Source: Candidatus Planktophila lacus
GTDB lineage: Bacteria; Actinomycetota; Actinomycetes; Nanopelagicales; Nanopelagicaceae
Length of the DNA: 64,000 nucleotides
Assembly (NCBI RefSeq): GCF_002288385.1
Contig: NZ_CP016783.1
Location: forward strand, 1,178,001 to 1,242,000
Reading direction: 5' to 3'
In this document: in pieces, positions 31,386-43,554 of the stretch
Numbering within the stretch: position 1 is the stretch's first letter
How the letters are laid out: the number at the start of each line of letters is the position of its first letter
The notes under the pieces: model-generated
The model's database searches: none
What the model was told of the DNA's origin: nothing
Seen by the model: only the letters and a program-made list of their open reading frames with translations
Translations under genes and position numbers: made by a program

Positions 31386-32908
31386 TAGCGAAGGAATGTA
31401 GCTGAGCTTTGAATAAAGTTAATCAAAGGAGTTGGGTAGATTCCGAGTGCGAATGTTGCTAATGCAGATACCGTGATTGTGATCTGTGTATAGATTGAAG
31501 GAATCACAACGCTAGTGCCATCTTCGACTGGATCTTTAAAGAACATCAGAACAATTACGCGGATATAGAAGAAGGCTGCGATCGCTGATGAAAGAACGCC
31601 GGTAATCAAAATTGCTGTTGATCCACTTTCGTAGGCAGCTGAGAAGATCGAGAACTTTCCGATAAATCCGCTCGTTAGCGGAATTCCAGCAAAGGCCAGT
31701 AAGAAACCAGCGAAAGCTGTGGCAACCCAAGGAGAACGCTTTCCTAGACCGCTCCAGCGATTTAGATCGGTAACTTCACCAGCTGAATCGCGAACTAGAG
31801 TCACGATTCCGAAAGCACCTACTGTGGCAATTCCATATGCGAAGAGATAGAAGATTGAAGATTCCAAACCTGATTTGCTTAATGCAACTACACCTGAGAG
31901 CAAAAACCCTGCATGGGCGATAGATGAGTAAGCGAGCATGCGCTTTATATCGCGCTGTGCGATTGCAACAAGTGAGCCAAAGACCATTGTTATAAGTGCA
32001 ATTGCGATAATCGCTGGACGCCATTGCCAGTAAGCCTCAGCGAATGAAACATAGAAGATACGGAGCATTGCACCGAATGCGGCAACTTTGGTGGCAGCTG
32101 CCATAAGGGCGGTAACTGCAGTTGGTGCGCCCTGGTAAACATCTGGCGACCAAGCGTGGAACGGAACTGCGCCAACTTTAAAGAGAAGTCCGATTGAGAT
32201 AAATGCGATTCCGAGAAGTAGATAAATATCGTTTCCGCTTCCACCGATTACCGCTGAGTGGATTCCAGCGAAGGTAACTGATGATGAATAGCCGTAAAGA
32301 TATGCGATACCCATCAGGAAGAACGCTGATGCGAAAGCGCCGAGCAAGAAGTATTTAAGCGCTGCCTCTTGCGACATCAAACGGCGACGGCGCGATAGAC
32401 CAGCCAATAGATAAAGTGGAAGTGAGAGAACTTCTAGCGCCACAAAGAGCGTAATTAAATCTGTAGCAACTGGAAAGAGCATCATGCCCGCAACTGCAAA
32501 GAGGGTCAGTGGGTAGATCTCGGTGACTCTTAGATCTTGCTGCAGTGATGCACGTTCTTCATCTGATCCTGGAAGAGCAGCAGCCAGCGCGGTGAAGTTC
32601 TCTTGATCTGCAAGCAAAAAGACCGCAATAATTGAAATAAGAAGTATGGAACCTTGAATCAACATACCTGCGCCATCGAAGGTGACTGACTCCATCGCAG
32701 CCGCTGATGAGGAACGATCGCGCACACGAATTAACGATGCCACTTGCGATAGAACCAAAGTTGCCAGAGTAATAAATAGTTGTGATGAAGCGCGTGATTT
32801 ACGAGGAGCAAAGGCTTCGATGAGCACGCCGAGAACTGCGCCACCAAGCACGATCAGAATCGGTGCAAGAAGTGCGTAATCAAGGGTTGGAGATACGAAT
32901 TCAATCAT
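31385..32908 (-). CDS. nuoN: NADH-quinone oxidoreductase subunit N
   Basis: The 507-residue antiporter-like membrane subunit has LFVALEVLSLPLYLLAGL, AALKYFLLGAFASAFFLMG, GAVPFHAWSPDVYQGAPT with the conserved Lys-to-helix region, and KRMLAYSSIAHAGFLLSG. It forms one proton channel in the membrane arm of complex I. It is the last nuo gene and overlaps nuoM upstream by one base. Confidence 0.96.
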   Translation of the reverse strand: MIEFVSPTLDYALLAPILIVLGGAVLGVLIEAFAPRKSRASSQLFITLATLVLSQVASLIRVRDRSSSAAAMESVTFDGAGMLIQGSILLISIIAVFLLADQENFTALAAALPGSDEERASLQQDLRVTEIYPLTLFAVAGMMLFPVATDLITLFVALEVLSLPLYLLAGLSRRRRLMSQEAALKYFLLGAFASAFFLMGIAYLYGYSSSVTFAGIHSAVIGGSGNDIYLLLGIAFISIGLLFKVGAVPFHAWSPDVYQGAPTAVTALMAAATKVAAFGAMLRIFYVSFAEAYWQWRPAIIAIALITMVFGSLVAIAQRDIKRMLAYSSIAHAGFLLSGVVALSKSGLESSIFYLFAYGIATVGAFGIVTLVRDSAGEVTDLNRWSGLGKRSPWVATAFAGFLLAFAGIPLTSGFIGKFSIFSAAYESGSTAILITGVLSSAIAAFFYIRVIVLMFFKDPVEDGTSVVIPSIYTQITITVSALATFALGIYPTPLINFIQSSATFLR

Positions 32909-34425
32909 TACTTGCCCTCACTCGTGGTTGGCGCTGGATCGCTAAATCCTTGTTGCGAAATGATGGTCTGCGATGCTGGATTAATGATGTTTAACAACGG
33001 TGATGGGTAGAAACCAAGCACAACGATCGTTGCGATAACTGGTGCGATCGCAATTTTTTCGCGCAGAGTTAGATCGCTTAAATTCTCATTGCCCGGAGTT
33101 GTTGGGCCATGGAGCGCGCGTTGTACCGGAATCAAAATGTATAGAGCCGCTAAGACGATACCGAAGGTAGCGATAACCGCTGCAACTGGATATCGCGTAA
33201 AGGTTCCAACTAGAACGAGGAATTCGCTAACGAAGCTAGAAAGACCCGGCAGCGCCAAGCTCGATAGACCTGCGATGAAGAATGACCAAGCCATGATTGG
33301 TGTGACGCGTTGTAGTCCACCGAAATCAGAGATTGTTGATGAGTTACGGCGAGTGATCATAAATCCAGCAACTAAGAAGAGCGCTGCTGTTGAGAATCCG
33401 TGGTTAAACATGTACAGCGTTGAACCAGACATACCTTGCGAAGTCATCGCGAAGATTCCCATGGTGATAAATCCGAAGTGAGAAATCGAGGTATATGCGA
33501 TCAAGCGCTTGATGTCTTTGGCGCCAATTGCAAGGAATGCACCGTAGAGAATGGAGATAACTGCCAAGGTAATAATCATCGGAGTAAATGTCTTACTTGC
33601 CTCTGGAAAGAGAGTTAAGCAATAACGGATCATTCCGAATGTTCCGACCTTATCGAGAACACCTAAGAGCAATACTGAAGTTCCAGGGGTCGCTGACTTT
33701 GCAGCATCTGGTAGCCATGTATGTAGCGGCCAGAGCGGAGCCTTGATCGCAAATGCGATAAAGAATCCAAGGAATAAGACGTTCTCCATCATTGGTGTTA
33801 GAACTGTGTGCAGCCCCGAAAGAGTTGTTATATCGAAGGTGCGGTTGCCGTAGCGAGTTGCCATGACATAGATACCGATAATTGAGGCGAGCATCAGCAA
33901 GCCACCAAAAAGGCTGTAGAGCAAGAATTTAACTGCTGCGGCAGCGCGTTCGCCGGAACCAAAACCACCAATTAAGAAGTAAACCGGAACCAACATCGCT
34001 TCAAAGAAGACGTAGAACAAGAAGACGTCAGTTGAAGCAAAGACGCCGATCATCATTGTTTCAAGTACTAGAAGTAGTGAGTAGAAGACCTTAGGGCTCC
34101 AACGTCCGCCTTCAGATTCATTCCATCCCGCAACTACAACAATTGGAGTTAAGAGAACAGACATCAAGATCAATACGAGGGCAATGCCATCGACGCCAAG
34201 TGCATATTTGATACCAAAGGCAGGAATCCATTCGCGAGATTCTACGAATTGAAAACCATTAGCGTTGAAGTCAAAGGAGATCGTCATGTAAATGCCAACA
34301 AGAGCAACCAATATTGTGGTCACAAGTGCGATCTGTTTAGTTAAAAGAACGTTTGTCTTAGGAGCTAGCGCGATGAAAGCGGTACCAATCAGCGGCAGCA
34401 GCATCAAGAAAGAGAGGATGTTCAT
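32908..34425 (-). CDS. nuoM: NADH-quinone oxidoreductase subunit M
   Basis: The 505-residue membrane subunit has the antiporter-like core (FYVFFEAMLVPVYFLIGGFG with the conserved Glu, AIKAPLWPLHTWLPDAAKSA and KRLIAYTSISHFGFITMG). It carries one of the three proton paths of complex I. The start is either ATG 34425 (MNILSFLMLLPLIG) or GTG 34440, which overlaps the nuoL stop. The ATG gives the usual NuoM N-terminus. Confidence 0.95.
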   Translation of the reverse strand: MNILSFLMLLPLIGTAFIALAPKTNVLLTKQIALVTTILVALVGIYMTISFDFNANGFQFVESREWIPAFGIKYALGVDGIALVLILMSVLLTPIVVVAGWNESEGGRWSPKVFYSLLLVLETMMIGVFASTDVFLFYVFFEAMLVPVYFLIGGFGSGERAAAAVKFLLYSLFGGLLMLASIIGIYVMATRYGNRTFDITTLSGLHTVLTPMMENVLFLGFFIAFAIKAPLWPLHTWLPDAAKSATPGTSVLLLGVLDKVGTFGMIRYCLTLFPEASKTFTPMIITLAVISILYGAFLAIGAKDIKRLIAYTSISHFGFITMGIFAMTSQGMSGSTLYMFNHGFSTAALFLVAGFMITRRNSSTISDFGGLQRVTPIMAWSFFIAGLSSLALPGLSSFVSEFLVLVGTFTRYPVAAVIATFGIVLAALYILIPVQRALHGPTTPGNENLSDLTLREKIAIAPVIATIVVLGFYPSPLLNIINPASQTIISQQGFSDPAPTTSEGK

Positions 34426-34436
34426 ATCTGCCAGGT

Positions 34437-36326
34437 TCACGTTGTTACCACCCAAATTGCCGCGATTAGCGCTGCTGCGCCGATCAAGATTAGAACTGCA
34501 TAGCTACGAACAAAACCTGTCTGAGTTTCGCGGAGCGCAGAACCAGAGCCGAGCGCCATCTTTCCAACACCGCGAACTGCGCCATCAACAACTGAGCCAT
34601 CAATCTTGACTAGGGCAGAAGTTAACGCTTGTCCTGGTCGCATAAAGAGCGCTTCGTTTACATCATCTTGTAGCAAGTCGCGACGTGCGATGCGAGTAAA
34701 GATAGAGACTTTCTCTGGTGCCACGTTATCAATTTCAGAGAGTTGGTATTTGATAACTGCGATTGCAACACCAATTGCAACCATTGTGAGAGCAAGACCG
34801 GAGACAACAATTGGAGGCAGTAGCTCGGTGTGCTCACCATGTTCTTCAAAGAGTGGCTCAAGCCAATGCTTAAAGGCTTTTCCACGATAGAGCAGATAAC
34901 CTGAAATAACTGAGCCGATTGAAAGGATCACCATCGGTGCCCACATCAAAGCAGGTGATTCATGTGGATGTTGGTTATCGTCCCAACGCTTTGGACTTGT
35001 AAAGGTCAAGATCATTACACGCGTCATATAGAAGGCGGTGATCGCTGCACCTAAGAGCGTGACTGAACCAAGAATAATTCCCTTTGCACCACCGGCATTT
35101 AGCGCCGTTTCAATAATCATATCTTTGGAGTAAAAACCAGCGAATGGTGGAACCCCGATAATTGCTAAGTAGCCAAGACCAAAGGTCACAAATGTGATCG
35201 GCATAAATTTACGCAGTCCACCATATTTGCGCATATTTACTTCATCGTTCATGCCATGCATTACCGAACCTGCGCCAAGGAACATTCCGGCTTTAAAGAA
35301 TCCGTGGGTAAGTAAGTGCATGATTGCAAATGCGTAACCGGCAGGTCCAAGGCCTGATGCCAAGATCATGTAACCGATCTGAGACATCGTTGAAGCAGCA
35401 AGTGCTTTCTTGATGTCATCTTTAGCCATACCGATAATGGCACCGAACAAGAGAGTGATTGCACCAACGATAACGACGAGAAGTTGCGCGGTTGGCGCAG
35501 CATCAAATACAAAGTTTGAGCGAACGATGAGATAAACGCCGGCAGTAACCATGGTTGCGGCGTGGATCAACGCAGAAACTGGAGTTGGGCCTGCCATCGC
35601 ATCGCCGAGCCATGCCTGCAATGGGAATTGCGCAGACTTTCCGACTGCCGCAACCAACAACATAACTCCGATGGCAGTCATCGCTGCTTCAGATGCATGA
35701 TGTGATTGTTCTTTTACTCCGCTAAATGAAACGGTGCCTAATGTGGCAAAGGCGATCATGATCGCAAAGGAAAGCCCCATATCGCCGATACGGTTCATGA
35801 CAAATGCCTTCTTAGAAGCAGTTGCATATGCTGGTTTTTGATTCCAGAAACCGATCAATAGATAAGAGGCAAGTCCTACGCCTTCCCAACCAACATAGAG
35901 GTTTAGGTATGAGTCACCGAGCACCAAGAGCAACATCGCTGCGATAAAGAGGTTTAGGTATGCAAAGAAACGACGGCGATCTTTGTCGTGAGACATATAT
36001 GAGATGGAATAGATATGAATCAAAGTTCCAACGCCGGTGATTAGCAGTACAAAGCAGATCGATAACTGATCTAGCAAGAGCGATGCATCAACGTTAAAAC
36101 TTCCAACGCTGATCCAAGTAAAGAGCTTCTGCGTCACCGGGCGAAGCTCTGCTTCGCGATCAAGCATCTGTGAAAGTTGAATTAAACCAACTGCAAATGA
36201 TCCAGCAGACATCGCAGTAGCAAGTAGGTGTCCCCACTTATCAGCCTTACGTCCAAGAAGCAGCAGGGCAAGTGCGCCAAAGAGTGGAAGCGCGATTAAA
36301 TAAACGAGACCGTTATTGGTAGCCAT
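34437..36326 (-). CDS. nuoL: NADH-quinone oxidoreductase subunit L
   Basis: The 629-residue protein is the largest antiporter-like subunit. It shows [54 protein letters not shown] and [19 protein letters not shown]. The long C-terminal region should include the lateral helix that braces the membrane arm. It begins two bases after the nuoK stop. Confidence 0.96.
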   Translation of the reverse strand: MATNNGLVYLIALPLFGALALLLLGRKADKWGHLLATAMSAGSFAVGLIQLSQMLDREAELRPVTQKLFTWISVGSFNVDASLLLDQLSICFVLLITGVGTLIHIYSISYMSHDKDRRRFFAYLNLFIAAMLLLVLGDSYLNLYVGWEGVGLASYLLIGFWNQKPAYATASKKAFVMNRIGDMGLSFAIMIAFATLGTVSFSGVKEQSHHASEAAMTAIGVMLLVAAVGKSAQFPLQAWLGDAMAGPTPVSALIHAATMVTAGVYLIVRSNFVFDAAPTAQLLVVIVGAITLLFGAIIGMAKDDIKKALAASTMSQIGYMILASGLGPAGYAFAIMHLLTHGFFKAGMFLGAGSVMHGMNDEVNMRKYGGLRKFMPITFVTFGLGYLAIIGVPPFAGFYSKDMIIETALNAGGAKGIILGSVTLLGAAITAFYMTRVMILTFTSPKRWDDNQHPHESPALMWAPMVILSIGSVISGYLLYRGKAFKHWLEPLFEEHGEHTELLPPIVVSGLALTMVAIGVAIAVIKYQLSEIDNVAPEKVSIFTRIARRDLLQDDVNEALFMRPGQALTSALVKIDGSVVDGAVRGVGKMALGSGSALRETQTGFVRSYAVLILIGAAALIAAIWVVTT

Positions 36327-36328
36327 GT

Positions 36329-36628
36329 TTATCGCTTCAACAAACTAGCATCATCGATAGATGCTGATCGGCGTGAACGGTAGATCGTGACGATGATCGC
36401 AAGGCCAACTACTACTTCACAGGCTGCAACAACCATCGTGAAGAAGGCAACTACTTGACCATCTAGAGTTCCGTTGATTCTTGAGAAAGTTACTAGTGAA
36501 AGATTTGCTGCGTTGAGCATTAGCTCAATACACATAAAGACAACGATTGCGTTGCGGCGAACGACTACGCCAACGGCGCCGATGGTAAATAGAATCGCGG
36601 AAAGGTAGAGATAGTTATCGAGGCTCAT
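36329..36628 (-). CDS. nuoK: NADH-quinone oxidoreductase subunit K
   Basis: The 99-residue protein has three membrane helices with the conserved [19 protein letters not shown] (Glu of the central proton axis) and [14 protein letters not shown] (second Glu). It overlaps nuoJ by one base. Length and motifs are typical. Confidence 0.96.
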   Translation of the reverse strand: MSLDNYLYLSAILFTIGAVGVVVRRNAIVVFMCIELMLNAANLSLVTFSRINGTLDGQVVAFFTMVVAACEVVVGLAIIVTIYRSRRSASIDDASLLKR

Positions 36629-37407
36629 TACTTCTCCTCCACAACTGATGTATCAACGTTATCGAGTTGGAACTGGGCTGAATCAATTACATCTCCACGC
36701 GCCTTAAGCGTTGCAGAAATTGAAGAAGGGGCTGGCGTTCCATCTGGCAAAAGCGCTGGAACATCGACTGCGTTGTGACGAGCAAAGACGCCTGGGCCAG
36801 GTAGTCCAGCAGCGCCTGCTAAAGAATCTGAGCGGAAACGATTTACTGATTGTTCGCGCTGAGTTGGGCGCGGGGTTGTGCGTTGATGATGTGCCAGAAC
36901 CATTGCGCCAACTGCTGCGGTAATTAGCAGCGCTGAAATAACTTCAAATGGCCATACGTACTTTGAGAATAAGAGTGCAGCAAGTCCTTGCACATTTCCT
37001 GGTCCATTTGCAGCATCTAATCCAATTGGTTCGCGACCCAAAGTTGCACGACCAAGGAGTGAAACCATTAGTCCGCCAAAGCCGACTGCTGCAGTGATTG
37101 CAATAGGACGAAGTCCAGTAATTGTCTCGGTTAGCGAATCAGATGAATCAACACCGACCAACATCAAGATAAAGAGGAAGAGCATCATCACCGCACCGGT
37201 GTAGACAACCACCTGAACAATTCCGAGGAAGAGCGCGCCTTGTGCGATGTAGAAAATTGCGAGCGAGACCATAACCCACGCAAGTAATAGCGCTGAATGA
37301 ACTGCCTTCTTAACCAACAACATTCCAAGTGAAGCAAGAACTGAAAGTGGTGCTAAGAACCAGAAGAGAACTGTCTCTGGCGTCTGAATAGTTAGTAAAG
37401 GTTCCAT
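36628..37407 (-). CDS. nuoJ: NADH-quinone oxidoreductase subunit J
   Basis: The 259-residue protein has five membrane helices in residues 10-170 ([40 protein letters not shown]). A roughly 90-residue soluble, Pro-rich C-terminal tail is typical of actinobacterial NuoJ. It overlaps nuoI and nuoK by one base each. Confidence 0.95.
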   Translation of the reverse strand: MEPLLTIQTPETVLFWFLAPLSVLASLGMLLVKKAVHSALLLAWVMVSLAIFYIAQGALFLGIVQVVVYTGAVMMLFLFILMLVGVDSSDSLTETITGLRPIAITAAVGFGGLMVSLLGRATLGREPIGLDAANGPGNVQGLAALLFSKYVWPFEVISALLITAAVGAMVLAHHQRTTPRPTQREQSVNRFRSDSLAGAAGLPGPGVFARHNAVDVPALLPDGTPAPSSISATLKARGDVIDSAQFQLDNVDTSVVEEK

Positions 37408-38033
37408 TATTTTTGCTCCTGTGAGGGATGAGCTTCCTTAACATCGCCGTTGTAATAGTTGGTATCGGTCATACCTGGATACATTGGATGTGGAGGTGGC
37501 AACATGCCTGCGCGAAGTGGACCTAGTAAATCGTCTTTTTCGAAGATCAATTTGCTGCGAGTTGAATCTGCTAGCTCGTATTCATTTGTCATGGTTAGCG
37601 CACGAGTTGGACATGCTTCAATACAAAGCCCGCAGAAAACACAACGTAGATAGTTAATTTGGTAGACCTTGCCGTAACGCTCTCCTGGTGACATTTGATT
37701 ATCAGGCGTGTTATCTGCACCTTCAACATAAATCGCATCAGCAGGACATGCCCACGCGCAGAGTTCACAACCAATGCACTTTTCGAGTCCATCTGGGTGG
37801 CGATTTAACTGATGGCGACCGTGGAAACGCTCTGCAGTCGGCTCTTTAACTTCTGGATATTGAACAGTATTAACCTTCTTAAACATGGTTATGAAGGTGA
37901 CCCAGAAACCTTGTGCCTGTTTGAGCAAACTCTTTGGACCAGGTTGTTCTACTTTTTCATAGGCAACGCTGGTGATATCTACATCTTTATTCTCTTTATT
38001 TACGAGTGGTTGAAATTCGTTTTGGTCAGCCAC
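37407..38033 (-). CDS. nuoI: NADH-quinone oxidoreductase subunit I
   Basis: The 208-residue protein binds two 4Fe-4S clusters through [12 protein letters not shown] and [12 protein letters not shown], the last relay before the quinone. I place the start at GTG 38031-38033. A GGAGG site lies six bases upstream inside the end of nuoH, and the longer frame from 38069 would overlap nuoH by 44 bases without a binding site. Confidence 0.94.
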   Translation of the reverse strand: MADQNEFQPLVNKENKDVDITSVAYEKVEQPGPKSLLKQAQGFWVTFITMFKKVNTVQYPEVKEPTAERFHGRHQLNRHPDGLEKCIGCELCAWACPADAIYVEGADNTPDNQMSPGERYGKVYQINYLRCVFCGLCIEACPTRALTMTNEYELADSTRSKLIFEKDDLLGPLRAGMLPPPHPMYPGMTDTNYYNGDVKEAHPSQEQK

Positions 38034-39282
38034 GATCGCCTCCCTTGTCTGAAACACTATTTGAAACATTGATTGTGGTTATCTCGGATGGAAGCGATGG
38101 AACGGCAAAACTTGGAGCTGCTGCTTCTGGGTAAACATGTGCAGCGCGCTTTCTCTTTGAGGCATCAACCGCTGTAGAAATTCCCATAACGATGAGGACT
38201 ACGACGCCAGCGAAAATAAAAGTGGTGACGCGAGATTGGCTGGTAGTTGAAATCAGGCGAAGCGTTGCAACGACCAAGATCCAGAGCAATGAGACCGGAA
38301 TCAAGACTTTCCAACCGAATTGCATAAATTGGTCGTAGCGCAAACGAGGAAGAGTTCCACGTAACCATACGAAAACAAAGAAGAAGAAGAGAACCTTTAA
38401 GAAGAACCAGACGAGTGTGAACCAACCGCCGAGCCATTGCTCTGTAAAGCCCAGACCTGGAATTGCGTGGTAACCACCAAGGAATAACGTTGTTGCTAGC
38501 GCTGAAACAGCGATGATATTTACATATTCTGCCAAGAAGAAGAGTGCGAATTTAAGTGATGAATACTCAGTATGGAATCCACCAACGAGTTCGCCTTCAG
38601 CTTCGGCTAGGTCGAATGGCGCGCGGTTTGTTTCGCCAACCATTGAGATCGCATAGATAACAAATGATGGGAAGAGAACAAGTCCGTACCACCAAGTGCT
38701 CTGCTGCGCGGCAACAATCGATGATGTAGACATTGATCCGGAGTAGATAAAGACTGAAACAAGTGAGAGGCCCATAGCAATTTCATAAGAAACTACCTGA
38801 GCACTTGAACGAAGTCCGCCAAGTAGCGGGTAAGTCGAACCTGATGACCAACCAGCAAGAACAATTCCGTAGACACCAACTGATGCAGTGGCAAGAACGT
38901 AGAGAACGCCAACTGGAAGGTCGGTTAACTGCATAACTGTTTCTTCGCCGAAGAAGTTAACTGGACCAGTCATTGGCATTACCGCAAAGGCCATAAATGC
39001 TGCAGTAACGCTGATTACTGGAGCGATGATAAATACAACTTTATCCGCAGCTGCCGGAATCAAATCTTCTTTAAGCGCAAGCTTTACGCCATCTGCAAGA
39101 GCCTGAATTAAGCCGAATTTTCCAACGCGGTTAGGGCCAACGCGCATCTGCATGCGAGCAACGATGCGACGTTCGCCCCATACAGACATGATCGTCAAAA
39201 CAACACAAACGGCAAAGACAATAACTGCCTTAAGGGTGATGATCCAACCTGGATCATCTACCAATAACTGGGCGTTATTCAT
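38026..39282 (-). CDS. nuoH: NADH-quinone oxidoreductase subunit H
   Basis: The 418-residue protein has eight or nine membrane helices and quinone-chamber motifs: [49 protein letters not shown] and [11 protein letters not shown]. It joins the membrane and peripheral arms. Its ATG overlaps the nuoG stop by four bases. A hydrophilic tail of about 35 residues after the last helix is longer than in E. coli. Confidence 0.95.
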   Translation of the reverse strand: MNNAQLLVDDPGWIITLKAVIVFAVCVVLTIMSVWGERRIVARMQMRVGPNRVGKFGLIQALADGVKLALKEDLIPAAADKVVFIIAPVISVTAAFMAFAVMPMTGPVNFFGEETVMQLTDLPVGVLYVLATASVGVYGIVLAGWSSGSTYPLLGGLRSSAQVVSYEIAMGLSLVSVFIYSGSMSTSSIVAAQQSTWWYGLVLFPSFVIYAISMVGETNRAPFDLAEAEGELVGGFHTEYSSLKFALFFLAEYVNIIAVSALATTLFLGGYHAIPGLGFTEQWLGGWFTLVWFFLKVLFFFFVFVWLRGTLPRLRYDQFMQFGWKVLIPVSLLWILVVATLRLISTTSQSRVTTFIFAGVVVLIVMGISTAVDASKRKRAAHVYPEAAAPSFAVPSLPSEITTINVSNSVSDKGGDRG

Positions 39283-41648
39283 GCCTTCACCACCGATACA
39301 ACATCGCCGTGAACAGCATTTAATGAGATCAATACCTGCGTACCGAATGAGTTACGTGGCACCCAAACTGCATCATCGTGAATATCTTCAACTAGCGCAG
39401 GAAGAGAGATTGATCCGTGTGAGTTAGAGACTCGCAAAATATCGCCATCTTTAACGCCCATTGCTTCTGCGCGCTTTGGAGAAATCACTGCAACAGATTT
39501 ACGTGCAGTACCAGCCAAGTTTGCCTCGCCCTTTTGCAAAGTACCGAGATCTAACAAGCGACGCCACGAAGTAAGTAACGCTTCATTTCCAGAGATCTTA
39601 TTTGCACCCGCTGCAGAAACTGTTGCGAAGTTTGCGCGTGCGCCATCCCATTTACCGAGTGATGAAATCTCACGCGCTGCTTGGGTAACTGTGCCGAGCA
39701 TGATTGATTCGCCCATTTCATCAGCAATTGCCGACAAGATGCGAAGATCAGAACGATTTAGTGAATCTGCAACTGCGGCATCGAAGGCACGTGCGCGGCC
39801 TTCCCAGTTAAGGAATGAGCCAGATTTTTCTGTAACTGCAGCAACTGGCAGAACTACATCAGCCACATTGGTAACTGCAGAGTGTGCAATTTCTAGTGAG
39901 ATAACAAAAGACTTGGAAAGTGCGGCAAGTGCAGCTGTGCTATTTGGCATATCTTGTGGATCAACGCCACCAACAACAACTGCATCAAGTGAACCGTTGC
40001 CAAGGCTTTCAATAATTTCAGAAGTAGTGCGACCTACATTTGCTGGAATTGTTGGAACTCCCCAAACTGCTGCGATATCTACGCGTGCTGCAGCATCTGC
40101 AACTGGGCGGCCGCCTGGAAGAAGTGTGCCGATTGCTCCGGCTTCAAGTGCACCGCGTTCGCCTGCGCGACGTGGAATCCAGGCAAGCTTTGCGCCAGAC
40201 TTTTGGGCCAACGCAGAAGCTGCAGAAAGCAGACCAGTGGTTTCAGCGGCGCGTTCGCCAACCAAGATGACTGACTTACCAGTTAAGGAAAGTGCTGAAA
40301 CTGCAGCGCCTTCAGATCCTGGTGCCACCTTAATAAATTCAGCCTTCAACTTTTCAACGCCAATTGAGAGCTTGGTTGCAACTGCGCTGACCTTTAGAGC
40401 GCGCTTGCGAACCTGCTTATTGATGCGTAGGAAGACGATTGGTGATTCTTCTTCTGGTTCAAAGCCAATGAGAACAACGTGATCTGCAATATCGATATCG
40501 CGGTAGGTAGTTGCTGAGCCAACAACTTTTGCACCAAGGAAGTCGCGTTCTTCATCTGATGAAACGCGGGCACGGAAATCAATATCGTTTGTGCCAAGTG
40601 CGATACGCGCAAACTTGCTGTAACCGTAAGCATCTTCTGCAGTTGCGCGTCCACCAACTAGGACAGCAGCGCGCTTGCCCTTAAGACCTGCTGCAGCTGC
40701 AGCGATTGCTTCTGGCCATGATGCAGGAGCAAGAACTCCGTCGGCGCCACGAACCATTGGTGTTGTTAGACGATCAACTTCGGTTACATACTTAAATGCC
40801 CAGCGACCTTTATCGCAGTTCCATTCTTCGTTAACTGCGGCATCATCACCAGCAAGGCGGCGTAAAGTCTTTCCACGACGAACATCGGTGCGCATATCGC
40901 AACCGGATGCGCAATGTTCGCAGGCAGATGGTGTTGAAACTAAATCGAATGGACGTGCGCGGAAGCGATAAGCAGCCCCGGTAAGTGCGCCAACCGGACA
41001 GATCTGCACGGTGTTACCTGAGAAGTAGGACTCGAATGGTTGGTTCTCGTAGATACCAACTTGCTGCAGTGCACCGCGTTCGTTAAGAGTAATAAATGGA
41101 TCGCCAGCAATTTGATCAGAGAAACGTGTGCAACGAGCGCAGAGAACGCAACGTTCGCGATCGAGCAGAACCTGTGAAGAGATCGCAACCGGCTTCTCAA
41201 AGGTGCGCTTTACGCCTTCGAAGCGAGTCTCACCATTTCCGGTGCTCATCGCTTGGTTCTGCAATGGACATTCGCCGCCCTTGTCGCAAACAGGGCAATC
41301 AAGTGGGTGGTTAACAAGGAGAAGTTCCATAACACCGCGCTGTGCTTTTTCAGCAACTGGTGAAGTTAGTTGAGTCTTTACGATCATATTTGGTTCTACT
41401 GGAATCGTGCATGAAGCCTGTGGCTTTGGAAATGCGCGACCGTTAATTTCGATATCAACTAAACATTGACGACAAGCGCCAACTGGATCAAGAAGTGGGT
41501 GATCGCAGAAACGTGGAATCTGAATTCCTAGTTTTTCTGCGGCGCGAATAACCAAGGTTCCCTTTGGAACGCTGACTTCAAAACCATCGATAACAACGGT
41601 AATGAGTTCTACTGCTTGCGCGGTTGTGTTCTCTTGAGTCGTAGTCAT
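39279..41648 (-). CDS. nuoG: NADH-quinone oxidoreductase subunit G
   Basis: The 789-residue protein has an N-terminal 2Fe-2S domain ([19 protein letters not shown]), a His-ligated 4Fe-4S site ([17 protein letters not shown]), further clusters ([34 protein letters not shown]) and a C-terminal molybdopterin-oxidoreductase-like domain without a cofactor. It is the main electron wire of the peripheral arm. It overlaps nuoF by one base and nuoH by four. Confidence 0.96.
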   Translation of the reverse strand: MTTTQENTTAQAVELITVVIDGFEVSVPKGTLVIRAAEKLGIQIPRFCDHPLLDPVGACRQCLVDIEINGRAFPKPQASCTIPVEPNMIVKTQLTSPVAEKAQRGVMELLLVNHPLDCPVCDKGGECPLQNQAMSTGNGETRFEGVKRTFEKPVAISSQVLLDRERCVLCARCTRFSDQIAGDPFITLNERGALQQVGIYENQPFESYFSGNTVQICPVGALTGAAYRFRARPFDLVSTPSACEHCASGCDMRTDVRRGKTLRRLAGDDAAVNEEWNCDKGRWAFKYVTEVDRLTTPMVRGADGVLAPASWPEAIAAAAAGLKGKRAAVLVGGRATAEDAYGYSKFARIALGTNDIDFRARVSSDEERDFLGAKVVGSATTYRDIDIADHVVLIGFEPEEESPIVFLRINKQVRKRALKVSAVATKLSIGVEKLKAEFIKVAPGSEGAAVSALSLTGKSVILVGERAAETTGLLSAASALAQKSGAKLAWIPRRAGERGALEAGAIGTLLPGGRPVADAAARVDIAAVWGVPTIPANVGRTTSEIIESLGNGSLDAVVVGGVDPQDMPNSTAALAALSKSFVISLEIAHSAVTNVADVVLPVAAVTEKSGSFLNWEGRARAFDAAVADSLNRSDLRILSAIADEMGESIMLGTVTQAAREISSLGKWDGARANFATVSAAGANKISGNEALLTSWRRLLDLGTLQKGEANLAGTARKSVAVISPKRAEAMGVKDGDILRVSNSHGSISLPALVEDIHDDAVWVPRNSFGTQVLISLNAVHGDVVSVVKA

Positions 41649-42928
41649 TATGCGTTTGCTCCAGAGAAGAGAGTTGATTTAACTGGATCGAATGGGCATC
41701 CACCGTTTGTTAAGTGGGCGATGTATTCGTCACGGAAATATTTGATTGAAGATGTGATTGGGCTAGTTGCGCCATCACCAAGTGCGCAGAATGAACGGCC
41801 CATGATGTTGTCGCAGAGATCGAGCAACTTAGCTAGATCTGCTTCAGTACCCACGCCGTTTTCTAGATCGCGCAGAATCTGAACCAACCACCATGTGCCT
41901 TCGCGACATGGTGTGCACTTGCCACATGACTCGTGCTTGTAGAACTCAGTCCAACGCAGTACTGCGCGAACCACACAAGTAGTTTCATCAAAGATCTGTA
42001 GCGCTTTAGTGCCGAGCATTGAGCCAGCAGCGGCAACGCCTTCGTAATCAAGTGGAATATCAAGGTGCTGATCTGTAAATAGCGGTGTTGAAGATCCACC
42101 TGGTGTCCAGAACTTCAACTTATGTCCAGCGCGAATTCCACCTGACATCTCAAGAATTTCGCGAAGGGTAATTCCAAGCGGGGCTTCAAATTGACCAGGA
42201 TTTACAACGTGGCCAGAGAGTGAGTAAAGCGTTGTTCCCTTTGATTTTTCAGTACCCATTGATTGGTACCACTCAGCGCCGTTTGCAACGATCGCTGGAA
42301 CTGAGGCGATTGATTCGACGTTATTTACAACTGTTGGTCGTGCATATAAACCTGCGATCGCAGGAAACGGTGGACGCAGACGTGGTTGGCCGCGGAAACC
42401 TTCAAGTGAATCAAGGAGCGCAGTTTCTTCACCGCAGATGTAAGCGCCGGCACCGACGTGGAGAACAACATCGATTCCTTTTCCAAGGTGGCCCGCTTTG
42501 TAAGCATCTTCGATCGCTTGATTTAAACGACGAACCACATGTGTAACTTCACCGCGGATGTAGATAAATGCATGCTTTGCACGAATTGCATGGCAAGCGA
42601 TGATGCAGCCTTCAATAAGTACGTGTGGGTTTGCCATCAAAAGTGGTGTGTCTTTGCAAGTACCTGGCTCTGATTCGTCAGCGTTTACAACTAGGTAATG
42701 ATCTTTGTTATCGCCCTGTGGGATAAAGCCCCACTTCATTCCGGTTGGGAAACCTGCGCCGCCGCGACCGCGAAGTCCAGAATCTTTTACAAGTTGGATA
42801 ACTGCATCTGGATCCATAGCAAGTGCTTTTGCAGAAGCCTTGTATCCACCGTGACGTGTGTATGCCGCAATTGTGAATGAATCTTTCTCATCCCAATGTG
42901 CAGAAAGAACTGGAGCTAGTTTTGTCAT
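41648..42928 (-). CDS. nuoF: NADH-quinone oxidoreductase subunit F
   Basis: The 426-residue protein carries the NADH and FMN site ([37 protein letters not shown]) and the 4Fe-4S ligands [15 protein letters not shown] with a final Cys in LGDGA-adjacent SFCALGD. It accepts hydride from NADH at the tip of complex I. It overlaps nuoE and nuoG by one base each. Confidence 0.97.
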   Translation of the reverse strand: MTKLAPVLSAHWDEKDSFTIAAYTRHGGYKASAKALAMDPDAVIQLVKDSGLRGRGGAGFPTGMKWGFIPQGDNKDHYLVVNADESEPGTCKDTPLLMANPHVLIEGCIIACHAIRAKHAFIYIRGEVTHVVRRLNQAIEDAYKAGHLGKGIDVVLHVGAGAYICGEETALLDSLEGFRGQPRLRPPFPAIAGLYARPTVVNNVESIASVPAIVANGAEWYQSMGTEKSKGTTLYSLSGHVVNPGQFEAPLGITLREILEMSGGIRAGHKLKFWTPGGSSTPLFTDQHLDIPLDYEGVAAAGSMLGTKALQIFDETTCVVRAVLRWTEFYKHESCGKCTPCREGTWWLVQILRDLENGVGTEADLAKLLDLCDNIMGRSFCALGDGATSPITSSIKYFRDEYIAHLTNGGCPFDPVKSTLFSGANA

Positions 42929-43554
42929 TACTTGCCCTCTTTCGAAAGTTTTAAACCAAGAAGTGTTGGTTCGCCAGCCTGCAAGCCTTCATTGGCTTTT
43001 CCATCGCTTAACCCGGCAAGAACTGCTGATGCTTCTTTCCAAGTAACCAAAGAGTTAGGTCCACGTGTTGGTGGCCTAGGTGTTCCCTTGCGCATTGAAT
43101 CAACTAGATCTTTTGCAGTCTCAACGTTCTGGTTGTCGTAGAACTCCCAGTTCGCCATAACAACTGGTGCGTAATCGCAGGCTGCGTTGCATTCGATATG
43201 TTCTAGTGAAACTTTTCCATCAGCGGTAACGCCATCATTTTCAACGCCGAGGTGGTCTTTAAGGGCTGCAAATATCGCATCTCCGCCCATAACTGCGCAC
43301 AAAGTGTTGGTGCAAACACCAACGTGGTACTCGCCTACTGGGCGGCGCTTGTACTGGGTGTAGAAAGTTGCAACAGCAGTTACTTCAGCAGTTTCTAATT
43401 CAAGCAACTTGGCAATCTCTTCAATGCCTTCATTTGTTACATAACCAGCAAGTGATTGCACGTAATGGAGCAAAGGCATGATGGCAGAGCGGCTACGTGG
43501 GTAGCGCTTGATAATCGAATTCATGATTTCGATCTGATCTGGTGAGTAAGCCAT
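42928..43554 (-). CDS. nuoE: NADH-quinone oxidoreductase subunit E
   Basis: The 208-residue thioredoxin-like protein has four Cys for one 2Fe-2S cluster, in VCTNTLCAVMGG and CNAACDYAPVVM. A helical N-terminal part (SAIMPLLHYVQSLAGYVTNE) precedes them. It partners NuoF. A tail of about 50 residues after the fold is common in actinobacteria. Confidence 0.96.
   Translation of the reverse strand: MAYSPDQIEIMNSIIKRYPRSRSAIMPLLHYVQSLAGYVTNEGIEEIAKLLELETAEVTAVATFYTQYKRRPVGEYHVGVCTNTLCAVMGGDAIFAALKDHLGVENDGVTADGKVSLEHIECNAACDYAPVVMANWEFYDNQNVETAKDLVDSMRKGTPRPPTRGPNSLVTWKEASAVLAGLSDGKANEGLQAGEPTLLGLKLSKEGK

Noticed and set aside
39691-40482. A 263-residue plus-strand frame inside nuoG
   Set aside because: It is a low-complexity Ser/Thr/Ala-rich shadow of the nuoG coding strand with no domain and no start signal.
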